Positions 12,640 to 20,586 of a stretch of DNA of 37,845 bases are shown here, piece by piece (position 1 is the first letter of the stretch; each line of letters opens with the position of its first letter). The notes under the pieces were generated by a model that saw nothing but the letters and a program-made list of their open reading frames with translations, was not told where the DNA came from and did no database searches. A program made the translations under genes and the position numbers. The stretch comes from a virus. The stretch covers positions 1-37,845 of IMG/VR virus record IMGVR_UViG_3300017971_000149; one strand, given 5' to 3'.

Positions 12640-12920
12640 GCAATTTCAAGAATATCTTCGGCAACGAGGGCTGGATTCAGTCAGCGATTGATCGCTCTCG
12701 TGGCAAGACCCGGCCTGGCGAGAGGCGCAGGCGGGCTGCTTCTCGGGATGCTTCTCGTCGCCGGCAGACGTTGTTGAATGACCCGCTTTTCAAAAAATAC
12801 GGGAATCCGTCTGATCTCGATCCGAACAAAGGCAATGCTTCCGGCAAGGGCATCAGTGGACTGCTGGCCGCTGCCTTGAAGAAGAAACAGCAGGAGCAGC
12901 CCAAGCAGGGCATGATCTGA
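12636..12920 (+). CDS. Small basic hypothetical protein
   Basis: A 94-residue protein starting in the ATGA overlap with the previous gene. A short N-terminal helix (NFKNIFGNEGWIQSAID) is followed by an Arg-rich stretch (RRRRAASRDASRRR, about residues 26-42) and a Gln/Lys-rich end. It is likely nucleic-acid-binding. It is coupled to the metallopeptidase-like gene by TGATG. No family recognised. Confidence 0.6.
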   Translation: MSNFKNIFGNEGWIQSAIDRSRGKTRPGERRRRAASRDASRRRQTLLNDPLFKKYGNPSDLDPNKGNASGKGISGLLAAALKKKQQEQPKQGMI

Positions 12921-13291
12921 TGGCTAGGGTTCTCCGGGTTGGGGTGTATGCGACCGCGTGGCGCTGCATCCAGATTCACTGTGATATTGCTTGGATGCGC
13001 CGTGTCGGGGTTGGCGGCATGGTGGTGGGGCGCCGCGTTTTCTTTGCCAAACCGGCTGACCAGATCAATCCACAGCTATTGCGGCATGAGCTGGAGCACG
13101 TTTACCAGCAGATCCGTGAAGGCGTTGTGATTTTTTACCTGAAGTATTTCTGGTATTCGTTGCGCTACGGCTACAAGGACAACCCGTTCGAGGTTGAGGC
13201 GCACGAACGCCAGCATGATCCACTCACGCAGACCGAGGAACAACTGCTATGGAAATTAAGAGAAGGCTCAATAAAATCGCGAGTCGCCTGA
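12920..13291 (+). CDS. HExxH metallopeptidase-like protein
   Basis: A 123-residue protein with a zinc-protease motif RHELEHVYQQ (HELEH at 56-60) and a downstream acidic motif NPFEVEAHERQ (about 89-98), the arrangement of minimal gluzincin-like peptidases. The N-terminal strands lead into it (VFFAKPADQINPQLL). Such small predicted peptidases occur in many phages next to packaging genes. Possible roles are processing of a virion or host protein, but substrates are unknown. The start is coupled by TGATG, and the 3' end overlaps the coiled-coil gene by 43 bases. Confidence 0.7.
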   Translation: MARVLRVGVYATAWRCIQIHCDIAWMRRVGVGGMVVGRRVFFAKPADQINPQLLRHELEHVYQQIREGVVIFYLKYFWYSLRYGYKDNPFEVEAHERQHDPLTQTEEQLLWKLREGSIKSRVA

Positions 13292-13833
13292 CGCCTCAGA
13301 TCGAGGTAATGAACATCGCAACCGAGATGCAGCGTATGTGCCAGCGCTTCGAGGAGCTGCTGGACTACGGTGAGGAAAAGGTCGAGAAGGCCGCGAGGAA
13401 GGGCGAGACAATGGCGGCGCGTGTCGATCGCCAGCGCAAGGAAGAACAGGCCGAGATTCTGCGCCAGCAGAAGGCCGAGTCCGACGAGAACCGCAAGGAT
13501 CAGGAAGAAGCGGCGGCAGAGCGTCAGAAGCTCATGGACAAGTCGAAGAAGAACCCCATGCCGGAGCAGCGCCGCGTCGAGGTCGAGATTGATCGCACGA
13601 TCCCGCCGGGAACCAAGATGGGCGACCAGTTCGGTGACGGTGACGGTATCCCTGAAGACGATGGGCTGGATCGCTTCTATTCCGAGGATGCCAAGACCGG
13701 CGAGATTTTCGATCCGCGAGCCGATGCGCCGCAGTCCGTTCAGGACGGAACCTGCGATGATGAGCCGGTGAAGAAGAAAACCAAGAAGAAAACCAAGAAG
13801 AAGGCCAAGCGCAAGGCCAAGAAGAAAACCTGA
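13249..13833 (+). CDS. Coiled-coil protein with histone-like Lys-rich tail
   Basis: A 194-residue protein. Residues about 15-100 form a long charged coiled coil (FEELLDYGEEKVEKAARKG, then many Arg/Glu/Gln repeats). An acidic middle follows (GDGDGIPEDDGLD), and the C-terminal 20 residues are almost only Lys with Thr, Ala and Arg in KKK-T/A repeats, like histone H1 or AlgP tails. That tail should bind DNA non-specifically. The start ATG 13249 has GAGGAA upstream, 43 bases inside the previous gene. A role in DNA packaging or condensation is plausible but inferred. Confidence 0.6.
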   Translation: MEIKRRLNKIASRLTPQIEVMNIATEMQRMCQRFEELLDYGEEKVEKAARKGETMAARVDRQRKEEQAEILRQQKAESDENRKDQEEAAAERQKLMDKSKKNPMPEQRRVEVEIDRTIPPGTKMGDQFGDGDGIPEDDGLDRFYSEDAKTGEIFDPRADAPQSVQDGTCDDEPVKKKTKKKTKKKAKRKAKKKT

Positions 13834-14015
13834 TGCAGCAGCATTATCCTGTTGATCGCTGCACGACGATGAACTTCGGGCGCGGCTTTCTGTGCAATTG
13901 TGGCCGTACCGTTGTCGGCACAAACAGACTTCAGGAACATTTCGGGAAATCACTGGAAGAACTGGAGGCCGATCTCAATGCCCGGAGAGAATCTGCACAA
14001 ACTGTCGAAGTCTGA
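13833..14015 (+). CDS. Small Cys-containing hypothetical protein
   Basis: A 60-residue protein coupled to the previous stop (TGATG). It has a possible metal-binding cluster (LCNCGRTV, with a later His in LQEHF) and a helical acidic end. It overlaps the following gene by 38 bases. No family recognised. The zinc-finger-like C-x-C ... H pattern could bind DNA before packaging, but this is a guess. Confidence 0.5.
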   Translation: MQQHYPVDRCTTMNFGRGFLCNCGRTVVGTNRLQEHFGKSLEELEADLNARRESAQTVEV

Positions 14016-14265
14016 GCTGGATCAGCTTCGCGGCATCGTTCGCAAGGTGTACGGCAAGGAAGAAGGGCTCACTGACGCGATGGTGAAGGAGTTCCTGACG
14101 GATCGGGAGTGCGACAAGCTGATCGATTCCTTGCTGCCGTCCACGGTGGAGAAGCTGAAGGAAATGGGCGAGTCGCGTGGCTTCCTGTCCGAGAAGAAGT
14201 TCTTCCTGCCGACCCGGATCGTTGGCATAAACGGCAAGCCTCTGCACAAAGAGGACGATGCCTGA
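13978..14265 (+). CDS. Hypothetical protein preceding TerL
   Basis: A 95-residue helical protein (KLSKSELDQLRGIVRKVYG, TDRECDKLIDSLLPSTVEKL) starting at ATG 13978, 9 bases after GGAGG. It ends 8 bases inside the terminase gene. Small genes directly before TerL often encode the small terminase subunit; this one lacks a clear HTH, so I prefer the gene at 11660 as TerS. It may be an accessory packaging factor. Confidence 0.6.
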   Translation: MPGENLHKLSKSELDQLRGIVRKVYGKEEGLTDAMVKEFLTDRECDKLIDSLLPSTVEKLKEMGESRGFLSEKKFFLPTRIVGINGKPLHKEDDA

Positions 14266-15793
14266 TTTTCATTACAAACCAGACGGCGCGACCCTTCGTG
14301 AGTTTATGAAGGATGATTCGTTCTGGCGCGGCATCCGTGGCCCGGTGGGTTCTGGTAAATCGGTCGCCTCCTGTGTCGAAGTGTTCCGGCGAGCTTTGCA
14401 ACAGCAGCCGAATGAGAAGGGCATACGACGCAGCAGGTGGGCCGTCATTCGTAACACCGGGCCGCAGCTCAAGACCACCACGATCAAGACCTGGCTGGAT
14501 TGGTTTCCCGAAGACGAGTTTGGCCCTTTCCGTTGGGGCGTGCCGTTCACCCATCACATCATGGTGGGCGACATCGACCTCGAGGTTATCTTCCTTGCGC
14601 TGGATTCCGAGGAAGATATTCGCAAATTGCTGTCCTTAGAACTCACTGGAATATGGGCAAACGAAGCAAGAGAAATGCCGAAGTCTATTATCGACGCCTG
14701 TACCATGCGTGTCGGTCGGTTTCCTTCCATGCGCGAAGGTGGGCCAAGCTGGTACGGGATGATCTGCGACACCAACGCTCCTGAAGACGATCACTGGTGG
14801 CCGATCATGGCCGGTGATGCGCCGCTGCCAGAGGATTTCACCGAACAGCAGGCATTGATGCTCAGGAAGCCCGAAGGCTGGAAATTCTTCAACCAGCCCG
14901 CGGCGATGGTGGAAATCAAGAACGAGGATGGTGATGTCACTGGCTACGAGATCAGCGACCTTGCCGAAAACCGCAAGAACCTGACGCCGGATTACTACAA
15001 GAAGATCATCACCGGCAAGACGAAGGACTGGATCGACGTCTACGTGATGAACCGCCTCGGGACGGTCAGCGAAGGCAAGATCATCTACCCGAACTTCAAC
15101 GATCAGGTACACAAATCCAAGGACATCATTCCGGTTGCGCCAGGTCGGCCCATTTATGTCGGCCTCGATTTCGGATTCAGCCCCGCCGCTGTGTTCGCGC
15201 AGCGTTTCTACGGTGGTCGCTGGAACATTCTGGCCGAGCTGGTGCCTGAAGACATCTCGACCCCGGCCTTTGCGCGGGAAGTCAAGGCCAAGATCAAGGA
15301 ACTGATGGTCGATGACCGGCAGGAAGTCCGTATCTTTGGCGATCCGGCTGGCGATCAGCGCACACCGGGGCGCGAGGACACCAAGACCGCGTTCCAGATC
15401 ATGCGCGCCGGGGGCATTCGGGCCAAGCCAGCGCACAGCAACGATCCGGCCATACGCATCGAGGCCGTGAAGCAGGTCATTGACCGTATGGTGGACGGTA
15501 AGCCAGCTCTGCTGGTCAGCCCTGAGTGTCGGAACCTTCTGAAAGGCTTTATCGCCGGGTACTGCCGCCGCCGCATCAATGCGCGTGGACCGGCGCGGTA
15601 CGAGGATCGACCCGCCAAGAACAAGTATTCTCACCCTCACGATGCCCTGCAATACCTGATGTTGGGTGCTGGTGAGGGCCGGGATTTGACCAAAAGCGCA
15701 TCGCCAAGCGCGCCAAAAGCCAAGGCTAAGACCAAATGGAACGTGTTCGGGAAGAAAAAACGCGCGAGGACTACGCGACGCTCGACTATCTAG
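14258..15793 (+). CDS. terL: Terminase large subunit
   Basis: A 511-residue DNA-packaging motor. The N-terminal ATPase has Walker A GPVGSGKS (28-35) and the Walker-B-like GIWANEAREM (131-140) where NE replaces DE, a common variant in podoviral terminases. RVGRFP and CDTNAPEDDHWW follow. The C-terminal RNase-H-like nuclease has acids D304 (VGLDFGFSPA), D362 (FGDPAG) and D462 (SHPHDALQY). It pumps DNA into proheads through the portal and cuts concatemers. The Lys/Arg-rich C-terminus (about 475-511) probably contacts DNA or the portal. It overlaps the gene on each side, so translation is coupled. Confidence 0.95.
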   Translation: MPDFHYKPDGATLREFMKDDSFWRGIRGPVGSGKSVASCVEVFRRALQQQPNEKGIRRSRWAVIRNTGPQLKTTTIKTWLDWFPEDEFGPFRWGVPFTHHIMVGDIDLEVIFLALDSEEDIRKLLSLELTGIWANEAREMPKSIIDACTMRVGRFPSMREGGPSWYGMICDTNAPEDDHWWPIMAGDAPLPEDFTEQQALMLRKPEGWKFFNQPAAMVEIKNEDGDVTGYEISDLAENRKNLTPDYYKKIITGKTKDWIDVYVMNRLGTVSEGKIIYPNFNDQVHKSKDIIPVAPGRPIYVGLDFGFSPAAVFAQRFYGGRWNILAELVPEDISTPAFAREVKAKIKELMVDDRQEVRIFGDPAGDQRTPGREDTKTAFQIMRAGGIRAKPAHSNDPAIRIEAVKQVIDRMVDGKPALLVSPECRNLLKGFIAGYCRRRINARGPARYEDRPAKNKYSHPHDALQYLMLGAGEGRDLTKSASPSAPKAKAKTKWNVFGKKKRARTTRRSTI

Positions 15794-16299
15794 TGTGCTT
15801 CGTTGACCGTGACGATCGCAACTGGTGGGATTATGTGTTCCGTACCCGCGAAGGCTTCCGGCATTGCTTCGCGCTTCAGTGGTGTGAGTGGTCGAAACGC
15901 TGGCTGATGGTGGATTGGCGCCAGTCCCGCACTGATTTCACGGTGTTCTTCGACTTCGAGATCGAATTGATCCTGCGGCGAATGCACGAAACAAAAGGGA
16001 CGGTGGTGAAGTTCACCGGCCCGAAGCGGCCTGACGATGCGGGTGGCCTCATCACCTATTGCAGCAACATCCTCAGTCGATTCCTCGGCCTCGGCAACCC
16101 GGTAATACTGACACCATACGGTTTATATCGTAGACTCGTCGCATCTGGTGGTGAGGTCGTCTTTTCATGGAGGGACGTAGCCCATGAGCAGCAAGCCCAA
16201 ACAGTCGGCCCAATCGAAGGAACTGGAACGCATTCAGATCGAACGCGAGAAGCAGCTCCGGGTCGAGAATGCGCGCCAAACCACCAAGGCGTTCAGTGA
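15736..16299 (+). CDS. Hypothetical late protein between TerL and portal
   Basis: A 187-residue protein starting 58 bases inside TerL. The first 140 residues look like a folded alpha/beta domain rich in Trp and Phe (RNWWDYVFRTREGFRHCFAL, WLMVDWRQSRTDF). The final about 40 residues are polar and overlap the next gene by 116 bases in another frame. I recall similar Trp-rich small proteins next to terminases in podoviruses but have no function. The start lacks a strong ribosome site, so translation is probably coupled to TerL. Confidence 0.65.
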   Translation: MERVREEKTREDYATLDYLVCFVDRDDRNWWDYVFRTREGFRHCFALQWCEWSKRWLMVDWRQSRTDFTVFFDFEIELILRRMHETKGTVVKFTGPKRPDDAGGLITYCSNILSRFLGLGNPVILTPYGLYRRLVASGGEVVFSWRDVAHEQQAQTVGPIEGTGTHSDRTREAAPGRECAPNHQGVQ

Positions 16300-16573
16300 C
16301 AACATCGCCTTTCGCAAGAAACTCCGAGGTATTTTTTCCCTGCTATCGGCTGGCTTTGCCGGTTTTCCGCGTGGCCTTGGCGCTGGCGGCGGCAGGCAAT
16401 TTGGTGGTCGTAGCACATCTGGCGGTGGCGGTAGCGGTTATGCAGGTGGCCTGGGTAGTGGCAGCACACGGCCCGGAAGCTACGGCGGCAGCGGCAGCGG
16501 TGGCGGTGGCGGTGGCGGTGGTAGCCCTGCTCCACGTAGGCCGTCAGTACCGAAGGGTGGGGTTTACCGATGA
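16184..16573 (+). CDS. Gly-rich small late protein
   Basis: A 129-residue protein. Residues 1-50 are helical and charged; about 60-115 are a low-complexity Gly/Ser tract, and the end is Pro/Arg-rich. It starts at ATG 16184 with GGAGGG upstream and ends 4 bases inside the portal gene (ATGA). Gly-rich small proteins here could be minor virion or prohead components. No family recognised. Confidence 0.6.
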   Translation: MSSKPKQSAQSKELERIQIEREKQLRVENARQTTKAFSDNIAFRKKLRGIFSLLSAGFAGFPRGLGAGGGRQFGGRSTSGGGGSGYAGGLGSGSTRPGSYGGSGSGGGGGGGGSPAPRRPSVPKGGVYR

Positions 16574-18126
16574 AGCTCTCTGGCCCTGAACTGCTGAAGC
16601 GTTTCTCCAAGGCCAAGTCAGCGCGATCAAACTGGGAAGATTTGTGGCAGGACATCTACGATCTGGTGCTTCCTGCGCGTGAAGGTTTTTACGAAACGAC
16701 CCCCGGCGAGGAAAGAACCGAGGAAATCTTTGACGAGACTGCGCTGGTTTCGCTCGCTGATTTCGTTTCCCGCATCCATCAAGGCGTCATTCCAGCGCAC
16801 TTGATGTGGTTCAGGCTGGAGCCGGGTCCAGAAGTGCCGCCGCAGCAGCGGGCAGAACTGCAAGAGCAGCTTGATCTGGTTGGCAAGTTCATCTGGGAAG
16901 CCATCGTGAACTCCAACTTCGTCAATGAGGCTCAGGAAGTTCTGACCGATATTGCGATCGGCTGGTCAACGCTCATCATCGACGACGGTGTTGATGGCAA
17001 GCTGTTGAGCTTCAAGTGCGTCCCGCAATGCCAAACCTTCTGGGACACAGGCGGCCCCAACAAGGAGGTTGACGGCGTGTTCCGGGTGCGCCACAAGGTT
17101 CGCATCAAGGACATCAAGCTCATCTGGCCGGACGCCAAGATCAGCGATGCGCTTCAGGGCAAGGCCGATGGCGATCCCGAAGCAACGACCAATCTGGTCG
17201 AGGCCAGCTACCGCGATTGGAGCCGCAAGGAAACGCCGCGCTACTGCTATCAGGTGGTTGCCGGTGAAGACAAGTCGCTGGTGATCGATAACTACGAGGA
17301 AGGTCTGGGCTCGCGCCCGTATGTGACACCACGCTGGTCGGTTGCGGCCGGTGAGGTCTATGGCCGCGGCCCGTTGGTGTCGGCGCTGCCGGCGATCCGC
17401 ACCACGAACCTCGTCACCGAAATGATTCTTGAGAACTCGCAGATGGCGATTTCTGGAATCTGGCAGGTGGACGACGATGGCACGATCAACGTGGATAACG
17501 TCGAGATTGTTCCCGGTGCTGTGTATGCGCGCCCCACTGACAGTCGCGGCCTCGAGCGCACTGATAGCCCAAACAATTTCAATGTGGCCGACATCGTACT
17601 GAGCAACCAGCAGGAGAACATTCGCAAGGCCCTGTTCGCTCAGAATCTTGGCCCATTGGATCAGACGCCGCGTTCTGCTACGGAGATCCAAGCCCGAATG
17701 CAGGACTTGGCCGAACAGACCGCAGGGCCGTCAGGACGATTGAAAGTCGAATGGCTGGACAAAATGATCCAGCGCATCGTGTGGCTGTTGACCCGCCGTG
17801 GCGTATTGGAAATGCCGCGTGTCGATGGCCGCCAGGTCCGTATCGTTGCCAAATCACCGCTTGCCCGCGCACAGAAGTTTGAAGAAATCGAGCGCATCCG
17901 TGGCTTTGCCGGTGACGTTGTGACGATGTTGGGGCCGCAGGCCAGCCAGCTTTACATCGATCAGGACGAGCTGGTTGACGAACTGCAAATGAAGTGGGAA
18001 GTGCCGCAAAAGATGGTACGCGATCAAGCCAACCGAGAGAGGATGATGCAGGGCATGGCTGAAGCGGCTCAGGAACAGGGAATTGTACCGGGCGGTCTGC
18101 CTGCTCAAGCTGAAATTGGGCAATGA
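16570..18126 (+). CDS. Portal (head-tail connector) protein
   Basis: A 518-residue protein forming the dodecameric portal at the unique capsid vertex through which DNA passes. The N-terminus (LLKRFSKAKSARSNWEDLWQ, DIYDLVLPAREGFY) and later segments such as RPYVTPRWSVAAGEVYGRGP and PLDQTPRSATEIQARMQDLA match podoviral T7 gp8-like portals, and the length agrees with T7 (536). The C-terminal region is helical with a Gln/Met-rich tail. It overlaps its neighbours by 4 bases each and follows TerL closely, as in T7-like virion modules. Confidence 0.93.
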   Translation: MKLSGPELLKRFSKAKSARSNWEDLWQDIYDLVLPAREGFYETTPGEERTEEIFDETALVSLADFVSRIHQGVIPAHLMWFRLEPGPEVPPQQRAELQEQLDLVGKFIWEAIVNSNFVNEAQEVLTDIAIGWSTLIIDDGVDGKLLSFKCVPQCQTFWDTGGPNKEVDGVFRVRHKVRIKDIKLIWPDAKISDALQGKADGDPEATTNLVEASYRDWSRKETPRYCYQVVAGEDKSLVIDNYEEGLGSRPYVTPRWSVAAGEVYGRGPLVSALPAIRTTNLVTEMILENSQMAISGIWQVDDDGTINVDNVEIVPGAVYARPTDSRGLERTDSPNNFNVADIVLSNQQENIRKALFAQNLGPLDQTPRSATEIQARMQDLAEQTAGPSGRLKVEWLDKMIQRIVWLLTRRGVLEMPRVDGRQVRIVAKSPLARAQKFEEIERIRGFAGDVVTMLGPQASQLYIDQDELVDELQMKWEVPQKMVRDQANRERMMQGMAEAAQEQGIVPGGLPAQAEIGQ

Positions 18127-18434
18127 GTGAAGACGGAATCGGGAAATCCAAACGACCACCGAAGAAAACACCACGAGCAAAAGCAAAGCAGTATCTAGGG
18201 CCGGATGGCTTGCGCCGGCCACCGAAGGTTGAGCGCGAGCTCAATGAGTCCTTTGCCATTGTGTTTTCAAGCGCAGCAGGCAAGAAGACGCTCGACTACC
18301 TGAAGTCGATCACGACGAACCGGGTGCTGGAACCGGGTTTGCCGGAAAATACCTACTCGTATCAGGAAGGAGCCCGTTGGCTGATGGGCGTAATATCAAC
18401 ACGAATCAAAGACGGTGAGGAAAAGAAACCATGA
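18123..18434 (+). CDS. Bbp19-like structural protein
   Basis: A 103-residue protein with a basic N-terminal tail (about 1-40) and a helical domain, FAIVFSSAAGKKTLDYLKSI followed by YSYQEGARWLMGVISTRI. This resembles the Bbp19-like domain first seen in Bordetella phage BPP-1, usually next to portal and scaffold genes. It is coupled to portal and scaffold by ATGA overlaps. A head-assembly role is assumed from context. Confidence 0.7.
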   Translation: MSEDGIGKSKRPPKKTPRAKAKQYLGPDGLRRPPKVERELNESFAIVFSSAAGKKTLDYLKSITTNRVLEPGLPENTYSYQEGARWLMGVISTRIKDGEEKKP

Positions 18435-19276
18435 AATATTTACTGTGGCTCTTGTGGCTGGTTGTTCCACGTGAAACAGAAGGGGGCGAAGGTGACAGCG
18501 GTGGAGAGGGCGATGCTGGCGGTGATCCTGCTGGTGATGGTGATGGCGGTGGCGACGGTGACGGCGCAGCTGGTGAGCGCAAACCGCTTGGGGGGTCTGA
18601 CCCGGAAGGCAAACCGGACTGGCTGGCTGACAAGTTTTGGAATCCTGACCTCAAAGCGCCGCGAACCGAAGTCCTTGCCAAATCCTTCAACGAGCTCGAG
18701 GGCAAACTCCGCACCAAGACGGAAGAACTGAAGGAAGAAGTGCTTGCGGATTTGCGCGCACAGGCCCCGGAGAAATACGAAGTCAATCTGTCCGAGGATC
18801 TGAAGCTGCCGGAAAACGTCGAGTTCAATCTGACCGACGAAGACCCGCTGGTGGGCTGGTTCTCAGGTTTCGCCAAAGACATTGGACTCACTCAGGAGCA
18901 GTTCGACAAGGCGATCAACGAGTACGTTGGCATCGAGATCGGCAACATGCCGGACATGGAAGCGGAGATCGGCAAGCTGGGCGACCACGGCCAGGATCGA
19001 CTGCTGCGCGTCCACAACTGGCTTGAAACAAGGCTTTCAGAGGATGAGCTGTCTTCGATGAGCTCGCTACTGAACTCAGCGGAGCAGATCGCCGCATTGG
19101 AGAAGCTGATGAAAGCGTCCGGCCCCAACGACTTTGACGGCGATTCTGGCGACGAGCCGTTGACGCTGGAAGAACTGCGCGAGATGCAAAACGACACGCG
19201 TTACTGGCAGGACAAAGACCCGGCGTTCATCAAGAAAGTCGAGGCTGGCTACCAGAGGCTTTACAAAAACCAGTAA
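18431..19276 (+). CDS. Capsid scaffolding protein
   Basis: A 281-residue acidic protein that would guide prohead assembly and then leave. A very acidic Gly/Asp tract (about 18-50) is followed by a helical body (FNELEGKLRTKTEELKEEVL; LGDHGQDRLLRVHNWLETRL) and a C-terminal helix (PAFIKKVEAGYQRLYKNQ) as in podoviral scaffolds. Position between portal and capsid supports the call. Unusually, it begins with a hydrophobic leader (MKYLLWLLWLVVP), and no downstream in-frame Met is near. A Shine-Dalgarno GTGAGG precedes the start. Codons 11-16 contain a parS sequence (see 18463). Confidence 0.85.
   Translation: MKYLLWLLWLVVPRETEGGEGDSGGEGDAGGDPAGDGDGGGDGDGAAGERKPLGGSDPEGKPDWLADKFWNPDLKAPRTEVLAKSFNELEGKLRTKTEELKEEVLADLRAQAPEKYEVNLSEDLKLPENVEFNLTDEDPLVGWFSGFAKDIGLTQEQFDKAINEYVGIEIGNMPDMEAEIGKLGDHGQDRLLRVHNWLETRLSEDELSSMSSLLNSAEQIAALEKLMKASGPNDFDGDSGDEPLTLEELREMQNDTRYWQDKDPAFIKKVEAGYQRLYKNQ
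18463..18478. promoter_or_regulatory. parS: parS-like site (chromosomal ParB box)
   Basis: TGTTCCACGTGAAACA matches the bacterial chromosomal parS consensus TGTTNCACGTGAAACA at every fixed position; its two halves differ at one base. It lies within the first codons of the scaffold gene. I noticed no second copy. Host ParB/Spo0J would be expected to bind it; whether the phage ParB-like protein does is unknown. Confidence 0.85.
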
Positions 19277-19287
19277 ATCGACATATA

Positions 19288-19327
19288 GTTCGGGTCGAAG
19301 GCCGCTACGCAGCGCCTCGGCCCGGAC
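19288..19327 (+). other. Long hairpin after the scaffold gene
   Basis: The transcript can fold with GTTCGGGTCGA against TCGGCCCGGAC, and CGCT against AGCG at the top, giving about 17 pairs with two small bulges. No T-run follows, so it is not a simple terminator. It may be an mRNA processing or stability element separating scaffold from capsid message. Confidence 0.6.
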
Positions 19328-19351
19328 TTCCGGCACAACCGATTCAGGCGC

Positions 19352-19393
19352 CAAGTAGAGATAACCTGTAACCCTAGTTGTCATCTTTACTTG
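19352..19393 (+). promoter_or_regulatory. Stem-loop abutting the capsid Shine-Dalgarno
   Basis: Bases 19352-19365 pair with 19380-19393 (13 of 14 positions, one G-U, one A-C mismatch) around a 14-base loop. The stem ends on the first G of the Shine-Dalgarno GGAG (19393-19396), which is 6 bases before the capsid ATG at 19403. It recalls the processed stem-loop leaders of abundant phage capsid mRNAs and may raise stability or control initiation. Confidence 0.7.
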
Positions 19394-19402
19394 GAGAAAA
19401 CG

Positions 19403-20272
19403 ATGTTCTTGCTTCGTTTCATCCTGAGCCTCATCTTCCCGATGACTCAGGACAATTCGATCGACACCGCCTTCACCAAGCAGTTTGAGTCCGAAGTCCA
19501 CCTTGCGTATCAGCGCATGGGCTCCAAGTTGCTCAACACTGTTCGGCGCAAGACGAATGTCGTCGGCAAGTCCACCACTTTCCAGATCATCGGTAAAGGT
19601 TACGCAGGCACCAAGACCCGAGGCGGTCAGGTTCCGATCCTCAATCTCGTTCACACGAACGTCGAATGTACGCTGGCAGATCGCTATGCCGGTGAGTTCA
19701 TCGACAAGCTGGACGAGCTCAAGATCGAGCATGACGAGCGAGCAGCCGTAACGGCCAGCATCGCCGGCGCTTTGGGTCGCGCATCCGATCAGGACATCAT
19801 GGATGTCACCGATACGTTCACGCAGGAAACTTCAGCAACGGGCGTCGTTACGCAGCCCAAGATTGAGGAAGCCTACGAGTATTTCGGTAACAACGATGTG
19901 CCGGATGATGGTGGGCGTTTCCTTGCTGTTGCTCCGCAAGGGTGGACTGACCTTATGGGTCTTACGACCTTCGCGTCTCTGGACTATGTACCGGAGTCGG
20001 ATCTGCCTTTCCCGAAGGTAGGGTTCAGCGCGAAGAACTGGTTCTCGTTTAACATCTTCTCGTTCAGTGGTATCACGCTGACTGGCGGCACTGTCCGTCA
20101 GAACGTCGCGTACCACAAGAGCGCGGTCGGCCACGCAAGCGGTCAGGATGTGGCGATGGACATCACCTGGCAGGGCAAAGAGCAGGCGCATCTCGCGGTC
20201 GGCTCGATGTCCATGAATGCCGTAATCATCGATGACGTCGGTGGCTACCGCATTCGCTCGACGGAGACTTAA
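19403..20272 (+). CDS. Major capsid protein
   Basis: A 289-residue protein, by position and sequence the major capsid subunit of a T7-like podovirus: IDTAFTKQFESEVHLAYQ near the N-terminus, then VVGKSTTFQIIGKG, ADRYAGEFIDKLDELKIEHD and, near the C-terminus, a V/I-rich strand ending GGYRIRSTET. The HK97-type fold is known for such proteins. The start is ATG 19403, behind GGAG; this adds a hydrophobic leader (MFLLRFILSLIFP) before MTQDNSID, where relatives normally begin. A second start at that internal Met lacks a ribosome site. Flanked by structured RNA on both sides, so strong independent expression is likely. Confidence 0.92.
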   Translation: MFLLRFILSLIFPMTQDNSIDTAFTKQFESEVHLAYQRMGSKLLNTVRRKTNVVGKSTTFQIIGKGYAGTKTRGGQVPILNLVHTNVECTLADRYAGEFIDKLDELKIEHDERAAVTASIAGALGRASDQDIMDVTDTFTQETSATGVVTQPKIEEAYEYFGNNDVPDDGGRFLAVAPQGWTDLMGLTTFASLDYVPESDLPFPKVGFSAKNWFSFNIFSFSGITLTGGTVRQNVAYHKSAVGHASGQDVAMDITWQGKEQAHLAVGSMSMNAVIIDDVGGYRIRSTET

Positions 20273-20273
20273 G

Positions 20274-20564
20274 ATGAAAGCAATCTTCGATAAGCTCATC
20301 CTCGGTCTGCTTCGATTCTTGCCCTGTGCGTTTGATGCCACTGGCATGAACCGCCTTCACTCGGGCACCTGCACGCTCTGGATCTACAAAACGACTGACG
20401 CAATCGCAACGGTCGCCGGCTCCGGGTATTTCAATAGCTTTACGGATCAGCTTAGGAACGGCGATGTCATCATCGTTTCTGACACGAACGTACCGACTAT
20501 TGATATGTTGACGGTCACTTCCGCGGATAACGCGGCGACCGTGACGACCCTGAACGGCACGTAA
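20274..20564 (+). CDS. Small head-associated (decoration-like) protein
   Basis: A 96-residue protein. After a hydrophobic leader (MKAIFDKLILGLLRFLP), the domain LWIYKTTDAIATVAGSGYFN, LRNGDVIIVS and DMLTVTSADNAATVT is all-beta and resembles small proteins encoded after the capsid gene in many podoviruses, thought to decorate the head or serve in its assembly. The start ATG 20274 follows GGAG and the capsid stop by one base. The upstream in-frame extension lies in the capsid gene. It is followed by a strong terminator. Confidence 0.7.
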   Translation: MKAIFDKLILGLLRFLPCAFDATGMNRLHSGTCTLWIYKTTDAIATVAGSGYFNSFTDQLRNGDVIIVSDTNVPTIDMLTVTSADNAATVTTLNGT

Positions 20565-20586
20565 TCCAAACCGAGGACAGGAGTGT

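Noticed and set aside
18462-18731. Overlapping frame encoding a membrane-like peptide within the scaffold gene
   Set aside because: The hydrophobic Val/Met/Ala stretch is a frame-shifted reading of the Gly/Asp-rich tract, and the start is a TTG inside the parS sequence with no ribosome site.
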